DNA of 64,000 nt, from positions 15,292 to 79,291 of the forward strand of contig CAYPHJ010000006.1 of assembly GCA_964410485.1 (NCBI GenBank), in the 5' to 3' direction. The stretch comes from CAYPHJ01 sp964410485 (lineage in GTDB: Bacteria; Desulfobacterota; Binatia; UBA9968). Both the position numbers and the translations under genes were made by a program. Shown here in pieces: positions 45,378 to 53,760 of the stretch (positions are counted from its first letter, which is position 1; every line of letters begins with the position of its first letter). The notes beneath the pieces were generated by a model that ran no database searches, was not told where the DNA came from, and saw nothing but the letters and a program-made list of their open reading frames with translations.

Positions 45378-46448
45378 TCAGGGATAGATACGCCAGCGCT
45401 CCGGCGGAATGGTCACCGCAGCTTTCTGCCCAATGTGAAACTCCGAATCTCCGGCGAGTTTCACAAGGAGATTAACGCCGTTCACCGCGACTTCGAGAAT
45501 TTGCGCATCGCCAAGATAATTTTTGCTCGTAACGGCACCCCAGAGGGGCTCGGAGCCACCATCGGGCAAAGTGAGTTTAATGTGCTCCGGACGAATCGCC
45601 AGAGTCACTGGACTGGAAACCGCTACGCCGGTAGGCACCGGCAGCGACAACGTTCCCAAGGCACATTCGATTTGCGATGGGCCGGTCACATGGCCTTTGA
45701 CAAAGTTCATTTCGCCGACGAATTGAGCAACAAACAAGTTCACCGGCCGGACATAGATTTCATCGGGAGAAGCGATTTGTAAAATCTTTCCGGCATTCAT
45801 GACGCAGACTTTGTCACCCAAACTCAATGCCTCTGCTTGATCGTGCGTCACGTAGAGCGTAGTCACGCCGATGGAAGTAGTAATTTTCTTCAGCTCCACG
45901 CGCATCTGCTCGCGCAAACGCGCGTCGAGATTGCTCAAAGGCTCATCCATGAGCAAGATCTTCGGCTCCGTGACCATTGCGCGCGCCATGGCTACCCGTT
46001 GCTGCTGTCCCCCGCTCAGGTCAGTCGCCGGTCGGTCCGCCAGGCCGTCCAATTGCACCTGCTTCAATGCCTTTTGTACCTTTTCAGCCACCACGGCTTT
46101 GGGAAAGCTCTTCTGCCCTTGTGTCAATGGAAAGGCGACATTTTGAAAAACGCTCATGTGCGGCCAAATGGCGTACGACTGAAAAACCATGCCAATGTCA
46201 CGTTTTTCCGCGGGGACGTAGATTCGCTTCGTTGCGGAATTAACCACACGCCCGCTAATTTCGATTTCCCCGCTATCTGGTTTTTCGAGACCCGCCACGC
46301 AGCGTAGAGTGGTCGTCTTGCCGCACCCACTGGGTCCCAAGAGTACACAGAACTCACCTTCGCCCACTTCGAGGTCGATGCTCTGCAGAGCATCGACTCG
46401 ACCCTGCTGCGCGCGAAACGACTTCTGAAGTCCCCTGATAGTGATCAT
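45378..46448 (-). CDS. ABC transporter ATP-binding protein (FbpC/PotA type)
   Basis: 356 aa. Walker A GPSGCGKTTTLR (about residues 38-49), signature DLSGGQQQRVAMARAM, Walker B KILLMDEPLSNLDARLR and the switch His in LYVTHDQAEAL. The C-terminal part (about 240-356) is a TOBE/OB-like regulatory domain (LAIRPEHIKLTL). It powers the downstream-listed permease and binding protein, forming a complete importer of the ferric iron/polyamine/2-aminoethylphosphonate superfamily. Confidence 0.93.
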   Translation of the reverse strand: MITIRGLQKSFRAQQGRVDALQSIDLEVGEGEFCVLLGPSGCGKTTTLRCVAGLEKPDSGEIEISGRVVNSATKRIYVPAEKRDIGMVFQSYAIWPHMSVFQNVAFPLTQGQKSFPKAVVAEKVQKALKQVQLDGLADRPATDLSGGQQQRVAMARAMVTEPKILLMDEPLSNLDARLREQMRVELKKITTSIGVTTLYVTHDQAEALSLGDKVCVMNAGKILQIASPDEIYVRPVNLFVAQFVGEMNFVKGHVTGPSQIECALGTLSLPVPTGVAVSSPVTLAIRPEHIKLTLPDGGSEPLWGAVTSKNYLGDAQILEVAVNGVNLLVKLAGDSEFHIGQKAAVTIPPERWRIYP

Positions 46449-46600
46449 CGGGGTTCCCCCGCCTTTGCGATGGATTCCATTCGGTTAAAAAGCTCCACTT
46501 GTTCGAGATTTGCTGAGCTTAGCGAAAGGCATGAACTCGCCGAACTGCGATCGGCTATCATGATCATGACTATTTACAGTTGCACGCGCTGAATCTCAAG

Positions 46601-48361
46601 CTAGCTCGCCGATCCAACCTCACCCAGGCGAGCAAGGGCAAAACGCAACACTCCCACAACGATTGTCGCGAATAAAATCAAGACCACTCCCAGCGCCGCA
46701 ACTTGAGGAACCCAACCGCTTCCCCAAAACTGCCAAACAACTGTGGAGATCACCACGTTGTTCCGCGTCATCAACGTCAGCGCCATCGTAACCTCACGAT
46801 ACGACAGCATACCGATCCAAATCCAACTATTGAGAACGCCCGCGGCGATTAGAGGCAGCACGATCTTCCACAAAACTCGCGGCGAGGAGGCCCCTGCGAC
46901 TTTGCCTGCTTCCTCCAATTCACGGTGAACCTGAATCATAACGCTATTGGTCGTGCGCGTGCCGTAGGCAATCCAGTTGATGGTATGGGCCACGATGATG
47001 ATCGCCACAGTGCCGTATAACGGAAAGTAGTCACGGTAAGCCAGGCCCAGGTAGCCCAGTCCTACAGCCATCAGGATCCCCGGAATGGCATGGGGCACGA
47101 AGGCGAGCGTGTCGAGATAGCCGCGGAACCCGACTTGAGTTCTAATGACAACCCACGAGACGAGCACGCTCACAATCATCGTTAGCGTCGGCACGGCAAA
47201 CATAAGAATGATGGTATTGATGAACGGTCTGACCCCGACGTGCTGGGGGATCTCAAGATAGTGTTTTAGCGTCAACGAGGACAAGGCTTCGGCGGATGGA
47301 AGCTGCAGATACGGAAGAACTGATGCCCATAGAAGCACGACAAAGGGTATGAAAACCTCGATCGCGAGATAAAAGAAGACAAACGCAAGCGCCGGCCATT
47401 TCCACCGACCCAACGCGATCTCGCGCGGTCGGTATCCCCTTCCCGTGATGACCGTATATTTTTTTCCTTGCTTGACCAGTCGGAAGTACAAAAACGCCAG
47501 CACGAGCCCGAGGGCAAGCATGATGGCCCCATAGGCACCGGCCACACCGTAGTTCGGCAATCCGGTCGACGGTGACGTGGAAGTAAAGATGAGCGAACTG
47601 AGGACGAGAATACGCGACGGCAATCCGATAATGGCCGGCACTTCAAATACGGCAATTGCCGTCATGAACAAATAGACCATGACGGCGGCGATCGCCGGAA
47701 GCGTGATTGGAATATTGATCTTCAAAAAAGTCCTAAGCTTGCTCACCCCTGAGGTATAGGCCGCTTCTTCCAGAGCTGGGTCCATGGCGCGGTAGGCGGC
47801 TGCTAGCATAAAGAACGCCCCGGGCACAAAAGAGACACCTTGCACGAATGCCATACCAGCGAGGCTGTACAAGTTAAAAGGCGCGCTGCTCAAACCAAAC
47901 AACTCTTGCAACCATCGATTGAGCAAACCAATACGGGGGCTCAGCACTAAAATCCATGCGATGGTACGGAGAAAAACAGGTATGAGGATACCGATGGTTA
48001 GCAGCACGTAAATGGTTTTCTTCAGCGGGACGTCTGTCCGCATCAAAATCCAAACCAGCGGCACGGCAAAAAGAAGTGTTACCGCAACGCTACCCACCGC
48101 GAAAACAAGCGTATTGGCCAGAACTTCGTACGTTCTGGGTGTTAAGTAAACCTCTGCATAATTTTCCAGCGTGAAAGGAACGACTTCGCCGGGAAACCCG
48201 GTGCGCAGACTCATGAGCATCACCATCACGACCGGCAGCCCGATGAATACCAACAAAAACGCCGACAGGCCGAGGGCGAACAAAGTCTCGCCCCGGGGTA
48301 GACCGCGGGCAAACCCCTCCCAGGCGCCAACGACGGGCTCGTATCGAGGTTCCGCTTTCAC
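46601..48361 (-). CDS. ABC transporter permease, fused two-domain FbpB type
   Basis: 586 aa from GTG 48361, which has GGGAGGTG five bases upstream; the ATG at 48451 would overlap the binding-protein gene and has no ribosome-binding site. About 12 membrane segments in two halves, each with an inner-membrane permease motif: EEAAYTSGVSKLRTFLKINI and EEAGKVAGASSPRVLWKIVLP (EAA loops). The fused layout is typical of ferric-iron-type permeases. The 46449-46600 gap shows nothing further. Confidence 0.92.
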   Translation of the reverse strand: MKAEPRYEPVVGAWEGFARGLPRGETLFALGLSAFLLVFIGLPVVMVMLMSLRTGFPGEVVPFTLENYAEVYLTPRTYEVLANTLVFAVGSVAVTLLFAVPLVWILMRTDVPLKKTIYVLLTIGILIPVFLRTIAWILVLSPRIGLLNRWLQELFGLSSAPFNLYSLAGMAFVQGVSFVPGAFFMLAAAYRAMDPALEEAAYTSGVSKLRTFLKINIPITLPAIAAVMVYLFMTAIAVFEVPAIIGLPSRILVLSSLIFTSTSPSTGLPNYGVAGAYGAIMLALGLVLAFLYFRLVKQGKKYTVITGRGYRPREIALGRWKWPALAFVFFYLAIEVFIPFVVLLWASVLPYLQLPSAEALSSLTLKHYLEIPQHVGVRPFINTIILMFAVPTLTMIVSVLVSWVVIRTQVGFRGYLDTLAFVPHAIPGILMAVGLGYLGLAYRDYFPLYGTVAIIIVAHTINWIAYGTRTTNSVMIQVHRELEEAGKVAGASSPRVLWKIVLPLIAAGVLNSWIWIGMLSYREVTMALTLMTRNNVVISTVVWQFWGSGWVPQVAALGVVLILFATIVVGVLRFALARLGEVGSAS

Positions 48362-48404
48362 AGTCCACCTCCCGGTGATGTTCGGAGTCGATAAGTTGCC
48401 GTTA

Positions 48405-49436
48405 TCAATCGAATCCGAGGATCTTGCCGATTTGCCGTGATATCTTGTCAACCCTCGGAGCCTGCTCTTGGGTCATATAGACGACTTGCTTGCCCTGGGC
48501 AAATTTATAAGCGGGAGTTCCCGGCACAAATGCCGATGTGTGACCGGTGTGCTTCTGCCAAAGGTCCTGAACTTCGTCCGAGGCCATGAAGGCCACAAAT
48601 AGGTGGGCTACATTGGGATGACGGGCATTTTTCAACACGCCTATATGGTATTCAGGCGAGATCACCGGCTGCACTTCTTCGGCGAACGCGAGCGGCGCGC
48701 CAGCCTCGCGCGAGGCATGCAGTTGGCTGTCCTGCAAAGTGGCCGAGACCAGCACTTCTCCCAGGATCAAGCGTTGAGCCATTTCTCCGGCCCGCGTCAG
48801 AATGGGCTTCTGCGCAGACAGTTTTTTGATAAACTGGATGGTCTTTTCCTCGCCCCAAGGACCTGCGGCTAGACGGCCCCAGTGATGGGTCGAATTGATC
48901 ACGCCGATCTTGCCCTTCCATTTTGGATCGAGAAGGTCCTCCCATTTTTTCGGCACGTCTTTGGCTGGGAGGATTTTTGTGTTGTAAGCAGGCAGCGCAA
49001 ACTGATTGGCAACAGAGACCGTCCCCCTGTCGTACTGCATGCGCTCCTTCGCTACGCCAAGCGTCGTGTAGTTAAAAGGCAGATGGAGCTTTCTCAGCCA
49101 CAGCGAGCCATGATGCGCATCCGTGACCACCATGACATCCCATTCCGGTGGCTGCCCTGTGGCGGCAAACCCCACAATTTTAGCCGTGTCCCGGGTCATG
49201 TTCCCTGACGGGCTGTAATTCAATCGTATGTTGAGACCGAATTTTTTGTTGAACGCCGCGGCGAGTGCCTGAGCGCCGTCCGGGCCCAGCGTTGAAGGCC
49301 CATAAAACTCGATGACGCCTTCCTTCTTGGCTCCCGCAATGAGGTCATCCATGGGAGCTGAAAGCGCAACGCGAGCGAACCCGGACACCACCAACAGTGC
49401 AATCAAACAGATCGCAAGCCGTTTGCATATTTTCAT
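48405..49436 (-). CDS. Periplasmic solute-binding protein of the iron-type ABC importer
   Basis: 343 aa with an N-terminal signal peptide (residues 1-26; LAICLIALLVVSGF, cut near ALS-A). Excellent Shine-Dalgarno AAGGAGGAA. The mature part starts DLIAGAKKEGVIEFYGPS, typical of the extracellular solute-binding proteins related to Fe3+ and 2-aminoethylphosphonate binders. Tyr residues that would bind iron cannot be confirmed, so substrate is open. Gene order is binding protein, permease, ATPase, all minus. Confidence 0.9.
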   Translation of the reverse strand: MKICKRLAICLIALLVVSGFARVALSAPMDDLIAGAKKEGVIEFYGPSTLGPDGAQALAAAFNKKFGLNIRLNYSPSGNMTRDTAKIVGFAATGQPPEWDVMVVTDAHHGSLWLRKLHLPFNYTTLGVAKERMQYDRGTVSVANQFALPAYNTKILPAKDVPKKWEDLLDPKWKGKIGVINSTHHWGRLAAGPWGEEKTIQFIKKLSAQKPILTRAGEMAQRLILGEVLVSATLQDSQLHASREAGAPLAFAEEVQPVISPEYHIGVLKNARHPNVAHLFVAFMASDEVQDLWQKHTGHTSAFVPGTPAYKFAQGKQVVYMTQEQAPRVDKISRQIGKILGFD

Positions 49437-49460
49437 ACTAGTTTCCTCCTTAACATCGGG

Positions 49461-50660
49461 TTACTGAATTCTCGGACCGGTGTACTCCAGGATGTACACC
49501 CCGCCTTTGATGCGGTCGGTGACGTAAATCAAGCCATCGGTATCTACATACAAGTCATTGAACATCGGCGCCTTCTGGCCTTCCGGTGGTGGCGGAATAA
49601 AAAAGCCCACTTCTTCCGGCCGGTACTGGTTCCTGACGTCAAAGATCCGCAATCCGGCATTGTAGTAGGTTACAAAAATGAGCTTCTCGCTCTGGAAAGA
49701 GCCAGGGCGGTTTTCGTGAACGTTGTGCGGACCGAAGCGAAGCCCGCGCTTGCAAAAATCTCCTTCGGGAACCGGACAGGTGCTGACAATCACCGGATTT
49801 CGCTCCTCACGGATGTCGATCAACCACACCCGTTTTTCACCTTCCTGGCAGTCGTATTTCACCGACTCGTCGACAGCAACCACGAGCTTTCGCCCAGGCA
49901 GTGGCAGAGTCGTGTGCGCGTAACCGCCGAAGGGCGGGCTCCAATCAATACGACTGATAGTTTTCGGTTTGCTAATGTCGGAGATATCCACAATCGCCAT
50001 CCCGGCATCCACCAGCGCTACGTACGAGCGGTTGCCATGAGGAATCGCACCGTGTACGTGAAAATGCTCGCCGGCAAACGGCATCCAATCCGGCGGAGTC
50101 TCTTCACCCTCTTTGGTGCCCGGGATCCACCAGACGCCTGCCTGTTTGGGATTGGCGGGATCTGATAGATCGGCGATTAGATACGCGCGCTCCTTGATCC
50201 CCGGCAGCATGGCCCCCACATGTGCATGCTTTCCGTCCGTGAACCACATGCGATGCACTCCCTTCCCAGGAATGCGCATGTACCCGATCTCGCGCGGTTC
50301 AACGGGGTTGGCAATGCTATAGATCCGAATACCAGCTTCGTTAGGGACACTGGGATCTAGGCTCTTGTTGAAATACGGCCGCTCTTGATTTTGTATCAGT
50401 ATGTCTCCGACGATCTGCACCTTGTGCGCGTGTGTATTGTCCGGATGCGGCATTTGTGTAACGACTCTCGGATCGCTGGGATCGGCGACGTCGAGGATGG
50501 TGAGCGCCAGCGGTGAAGTACCGAGATGGGCCGCGTACACATAACGGCCATTCTTCAGAACCTGCATACCGTCGCCATGGCCGTTGAGATCGTGATGACC
50601 AATCAACCTTACATTCCAACTTTCGCTGCGCGTTTGAAGGTCTCTGACTGCTTGCCGCAC
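49461..50660 (-). CDS. LVIVD-repeat beta-propeller protein
   Basis: 399 aa, no signal peptide. Repeating units of about 45-60 residues of the form ILDVADPSDPRVVTQM, IYSIANPVEPREIGYMRIPG, IADLSDPANPKQAGVWWIPG, IVDISDISKPKTISRIDW and IFDVRNQYRPEEVGFF indicate a propeller. Start GTG 50660 with AAAGGAG eight bases upstream. A conserved His-rich stretch (HDLNGHGDGMQVL, NTHAHKVQIV, FHVHGAIPHG) might bind metal. Upstream of the ABC binding-protein gene by 24 bases, so likely co-transcribed with the importer. The function is unknown. Confidence 0.75.
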   Translation of the reverse strand: MRQAVRDLQTRSESWNVRLIGHHDLNGHGDGMQVLKNGRYVYAAHLGTSPLALTILDVADPSDPRVVTQMPHPDNTHAHKVQIVGDILIQNQERPYFNKSLDPSVPNEAGIRIYSIANPVEPREIGYMRIPGKGVHRMWFTDGKHAHVGAMLPGIKERAYLIADLSDPANPKQAGVWWIPGTKEGEETPPDWMPFAGEHFHVHGAIPHGNRSYVALVDAGMAIVDISDISKPKTISRIDWSPPFGGYAHTTLPLPGRKLVVAVDESVKYDCQEGEKRVWLIDIREERNPVIVSTCPVPEGDFCKRGLRFGPHNVHENRPGSFQSEKLIFVTYYNAGLRIFDVRNQYRPEEVGFFIPPPPEGQKAPMFNDLYVDTDGLIYVTDRIKGGVYILEYTGPRIQ

Positions 50661-50753
50661 CTGATCTGCTCCTTTGCGCTATTTACATGCCGTCGGTGGT
50701 CTCGGCCACTCCTTTATTGTGACTCGAGGCCTATGTCAATCGCTACAAGTTCG

Positions 50754-50782
50754 TTGGCGTAGCTAACCATCTATGGTATGAG
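50754..50782 (+). promoter_or_regulatory. Promoter candidate for the quinone oxidoreductase-LigB genes
   Basis: TTGGCG (50754-50759), 17 bases, TATGAG (50777-50782). It covers the alternative start at 50778, so the start at 50805 is favoured. Confidence 0.5.
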
Positions 50783-50804
50783 AGTTTTTTGTCGGTGCAG
50801 CGCG

Positions 50805-51848
50805 ATGAGAGCTATCGTTCTCAACCAGTTTGGCGCGCCGGAGGTTTTGCGCCTGGAAGAGGTTCCGGCGCCAACGCCGGCCGCGGATCAAATCCTTTTA
50901 AGGGTTCATTCTGTTTCCATCAATCGCACGTTGGATCTGGTGGTTCGCCAGGGCAATTACCCCGTCAAAGTGCAGCTCCCTCATGTGCTGGGAGTCGATC
51001 CCGCCGGCGTCATCGCCCAAGTGGGCACCGCGGTTGACAACCTCAAGCCCGGCGACCGTGTTGCCATTGTATCTTTCGTCGCCTGCCGGAGCTGCCGCTA
51101 CTGCCTGAAAGGCGATGAAGCCAAGTGTCTGAACAGCCGGCATATCGGACTACATTACTGGGGCGGCTATGCCGAGTATGTTGTGGCCCCTGCGCGCAAC
51201 GCCTTCAAGCTTCCTGCCAGCATCTCCTTCGCGGAAGGAAGCTTTTTTACGCGGCATTTCCCTATGGCGTTCAATTTGTTAGTAACCCAGGCGGAGCTGC
51301 AAAGTGGCGAATGGGCTCTGGTCATGGGCGCTTCGGGTGCTTTGGGGAACTGCTGTGTACAAGTGGCTAAGCTTTTCGGCGCGACCGTTATTGCAGGTGC
51401 GGGTAGCGACGAACGCGTAGAAGCGGCAAAGAGTCACGGCGCCGATTTCGGCATCAATTATCGCCGGCAGCCTATTTCTGAAGAAGTCATGCGCTTAACG
51501 GAAGGCCGGGGGGTTGACGTGGTTTGCGAAAATATCGCGGACCCGACCCTCTGGCCGGGTGCATTCAACAGCCTCGCTATGGGCGGCAGGCTTGTGACCG
51601 CGGGGGCGCACGGCGGTGGCAACATTCAACTGGATGTGAGGCGACTCTACTTGCGCCGCCTCCGCATCATCGGAGCAGCGGGAACCAATCTCGGCGACGT
51701 TCACACGGCCCTGGAAGCCGCGCGAGCGGGGAAGATTCATGCCATCATCGATCGCACGTTGCCGCTCCAGCAAGCCGCTGAAGCACATCGCATGCTTGCG
51801 CAAAACCAGACCTTGGGAAAAATTATCTTGGATCCAACCCAGCTATAG
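50805..51848 (+). CDS. Zinc-type alcohol dehydrogenase / quinone oxidoreductase family protein
   Basis: 347 aa from ATG 50805. Medium-chain reductase: GroES-like N-terminal domain (MRAIVLNQFGAPEVLRLEEV), Rossmann domain with MGASGALGNCCVQVAKLFGA. The structural-zinc cysteines are kept (CRSCRYCLKGDEAKC), but the catalytic-zinc Cys is replaced (INRTLDLVVRQG) and GHE is GVD (VLGVDPAGV). It is therefore more likely a NADPH-dependent enoyl or quinone reductase than a zinc alcohol dehydrogenase. It is followed after 27 bases by LigB, so it may act in the same aromatic pathway. Confidence 0.86.
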   Translation: MRAIVLNQFGAPEVLRLEEVPAPTPAADQILLRVHSVSINRTLDLVVRQGNYPVKVQLPHVLGVDPAGVIAQVGTAVDNLKPGDRVAIVSFVACRSCRYCLKGDEAKCLNSRHIGLHYWGGYAEYVVAPARNAFKLPASISFAEGSFFTRHFPMAFNLLVTQAELQSGEWALVMGASGALGNCCVQVAKLFGATVIAGAGSDERVEAAKSHGADFGINYRRQPISEEVMRLTEGRGVDVVCENIADPTLWPGAFNSLAMGGRLVTAGAHGGGNIQLDVRRLYLRRLRIIGAAGTNLGDVHTALEAARAGKIHAIIDRTLPLQQAAEAHRMLAQNQTLGKIILDPTQL

Positions 51849-51875
51849 CCGCAGTGTAATCAAAGGAGGTACTTT

Positions 51876-52721
51876 ATGGCCCAGGTCGTCACCATCATCG
51901 GCATCACACATAATCCTTTCATGCCCGGGCTCTTTCAACAGCCGCAGCAACCACCCGGGGCCGCCAAAGTCAAAGAACGAATCGCTATGATGCGTGACAA
52001 ATTGGCGGCGGCGAAACCCGACCTTCTCGTCACGATCGGCAATGACCACCTGCACCAGTTTTTCATGGACAACATGCCGCCGTTCATGATTGGAAAAATG
52101 GAAAGCTACGAGGGGACCTTTTATGACGAGATTCGCGAGTTCGGCCTGCCGACCTGTAAATTACCCGGCGATCCGGATGCATCCGAACACATTCTCGAGG
52201 GCGCAATGGATCAGGGCGTAGATTTCTCCTATTCCAATGAGCTGACCATTGATCACTCGATCGTCGTCCCCATGTTATTTGTACGGCCCGAGATGGATAT
52301 CCCCATCGTACCAGTCCTCACAAACTGCATCGCGCCGCCCATGCCGAGACCTAAACGCTTCTATGAAGTCGGGCTGGCCATTCGCAAGGCCATCGACACT
52401 CTTCCGCACGATCGCCGAGTGGGGGTTCTGGTCAGCGGTCATCTCTCGTTGGAAGTGGGCGGGCCGAAGCAGTTCGAGCGCCGTTTGATGGATCCGGAAT
52501 TCGATGCCGACGCGGTCGGCTGGATTGCGCGCGGGGACATTCTGAGCGCGGAGAAGGAGTGTACCCCTCCGCGAATGATGAGAGCCGGCAATATGACAAC
52601 CGGCTATCTAAACTTTCTCATGATGATGGGGGTGGCCAAGAATGGCACGCCATCTTATGCCGAAGGCCTGGATGCCGGGTTTCCGGCCATCCCCTTCTTC
52701 AGCTGGGATCAGCCAGGCTAA
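51876..52721 (+). CDS. Extradiol ring-cleavage dioxygenase class III, LigB-like subunit
   Basis: 281 aa, AAAGGAGG Shine-Dalgarno. LigB-type catalytic subunit, which uses non-heme Fe(II) to cleave protocatechuate, gallate or related catechols. Candidate metal/catalytic His: His12 in IGITHNPF and His58 or His60 in IGNDHLHQF. Other landmarks are DHSIVVPMLF and LVSGHLSLEVGG. A LigA-like small subunit gene lies 510 bases downstream. A DODA-like or memo-like reaction would be an alternative, so the substrate is not determined. Confidence 0.85.
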   Translation: MAQVVTIIGITHNPFMPGLFQQPQQPPGAAKVKERIAMMRDKLAAAKPDLLVTIGNDHLHQFFMDNMPPFMIGKMESYEGTFYDEIREFGLPTCKLPGDPDASEHILEGAMDQGVDFSYSNELTIDHSIVVPMLFVRPEMDIPIVPVLTNCIAPPMPRPKRFYEVGLAIRKAIDTLPHDRRVGVLVSGHLSLEVGGPKQFERRLMDPEFDADAVGWIARGDILSAEKECTPPRMMRAGNMTTGYLNFLMMMGVAKNGTPSYAEGLDAGFPAIPFFSWDQPG

Positions 52722-52738
52722 TCAGAAAATCTTCTGTC

Positions 52739-52765
52739 TAGAGTCTCGGGTCCCGCGTCTTGCGT
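52739..52765. repeat. GTCTCGGG-family repeat, single arm
   Basis: TAGAGTCTCGGGTCCCGCGT words between LigB and the GDT1-like gene. Confidence 0.4.
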
Positions 52766-52820
52766 TACGGAGGGAATCGGCACGCGGGTTCTAAGCGAAA
52801 TAGATGGAGTGATAGCAAAT

Positions 52821-53093
52821 ATGGAGTGGAAAGTTCTGGCAACGGTATTTTGGGTCGTGTTTGTGGCCGAGCTGGGGGACAAGACACAGTTGGCAACTAT
52901 GTTGTTTGCAGCCGATAAGCAGATTAGCAAGTTCACTATATTTTTTGCCGCTTCCCTGGCGTTGATTTTGACATCTGCGATCGGTGTTATGGCAGGCGCG
53001 GCAATCTCACAGTACATCAGTGAAAGAACTCTACGATATGTAGCCGGCACGGGATTCATCGCCATTGGCGTATGGACATTTTTGAGGGCCTAA
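52821..53093 (+). CDS. Half-size GDT1/TMEM165 (UPF0016) family membrane protein
   Basis: 90 aa from ATG 52821 (GTG 52809 also possible), with three hydrophobic segments. The single signature ELGDKTQLATM near residue 18 is the family motif E-x-G-D-K-[ST]. Full-size family members carry two such motifs in about 200 residues; this is a one-motif form that would need to dimerise. Family members move Mn2+ or Ca2+ out of the cytosol. It sits between LigB and LigA on the same strand; it ends normally. Confidence 0.82.
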   Translation: MEWKVLATVFWVVFVAELGDKTQLATMLFAADKQISKFTIFFAASLALILTSAIGVMAGAAISQYISERTLRYVAGTGFIAIGVWTFLRA

Positions 53094-53193
53094 CTATTTA
53101 CTCTACGAAGACCTGGATCTAAGAAATCTCAAAAACTTCAAAACATGGTCGGTAAATCAATATGTAGCAATGGCACTTGTACCTATTTTGGAC

Positions 53194-53208
53194 AGCAGTG
53201 AAACTGCT
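53194..53208 (+). promoter_or_regulatory. AGCAGT hairpin in the LigA leader
   Basis: AGCAGT-GAA-ACTGCT is a perfect 6-bp dyad between the GDT1-like gene and LigA. A TTGGAC (about 53188-53193) and TAATAA flank it with 15-base spacing, so it may be an operator over a promoter. Low certainty. Confidence 0.3.
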
Positions 53209-53232
53209 TAATAACTCTACGAGGAGACCGTC

Positions 53233-53544
53233 ATGAGCAAGTACCTGATGAACAAGTTTATTCATCACGTGAACATGGACAAGGCGGCGGAGAATGCATA
53301 TAAACACAATCCGCGCGTTTATCTGGAAGAATGGGAGAAGGGCGAGAAGCTGAAATTGACGGCTCAAGAGCGCGAGGCGCTAGCAACCAAAGACTACGGC
53401 AAACTCTATGCGCTGGGCGCACACCCCTTCACCCTGTGGAGCTTTACCGAGGCGGTGTGGGCGCACGAAATCCCCCGGGAAGAACTCGTGAAAGACTACA
53501 AAGACAAAGCTGCCATAGCAGGTTATCCGGATTTTAAAACGTAG
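53233..53544 (+). CDS. LigA-like small subunit of a LigAB-type extradiol dioxygenase
   Basis: 103 aa with GAGGAG ribosome-binding site. Small helical protein; LTAQEREALATKDYGKLYAL followed by GAHPFTL matches the core of the protocatechuate 4,5-dioxygenase alpha-subunit (LigA) domain. LigA subunits cap the LigB active site. Here it is separated from ligB by the GDT1-like gene, and its order is reversed relative to the usual ligA-ligB. It may pair with the upstream LigB (inference). Confidence 0.7.
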   Translation: MSKYLMNKFIHHVNMDKAAENAYKHNPRVYLEEWEKGEKLKLTAQEREALATKDYGKLYALGAHPFTLWSFTEAVWAHEIPREELVKDYKDKAAIAGYPDFKT

Positions 53545-53760
53545 AATTAGCGCTTTTAATTCACGGCTCAAAGGTACAAATTCGGGCGGCACAGCGGCTC
53601 GGCCGTCAACCGAACAGCGCACGATCAATGCCGCAGTTCCAGACACATAGTGTCTGCTCTAGCCTTCACCTCTTACCCCGGCAAGGGAAATTCCAGCCTG
53701 ATTTTAGAATTGCACGCTATTTGCTTCCGGTAGGGTCCGCGAACTCTTCCGGGTTACCCA

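Noticed and set aside
48361..48451. Longer permease start at ATG 48451
   Set aside because: Overlaps the binding-protein gene, no ribosome-binding site; GTG 48361 has GGGAGGTG.
50805..51848. Classical zinc alcohol dehydrogenase
   Set aside because: Catalytic-zinc Cys and the GHE motif are missing, although the structural-zinc cysteines remain.
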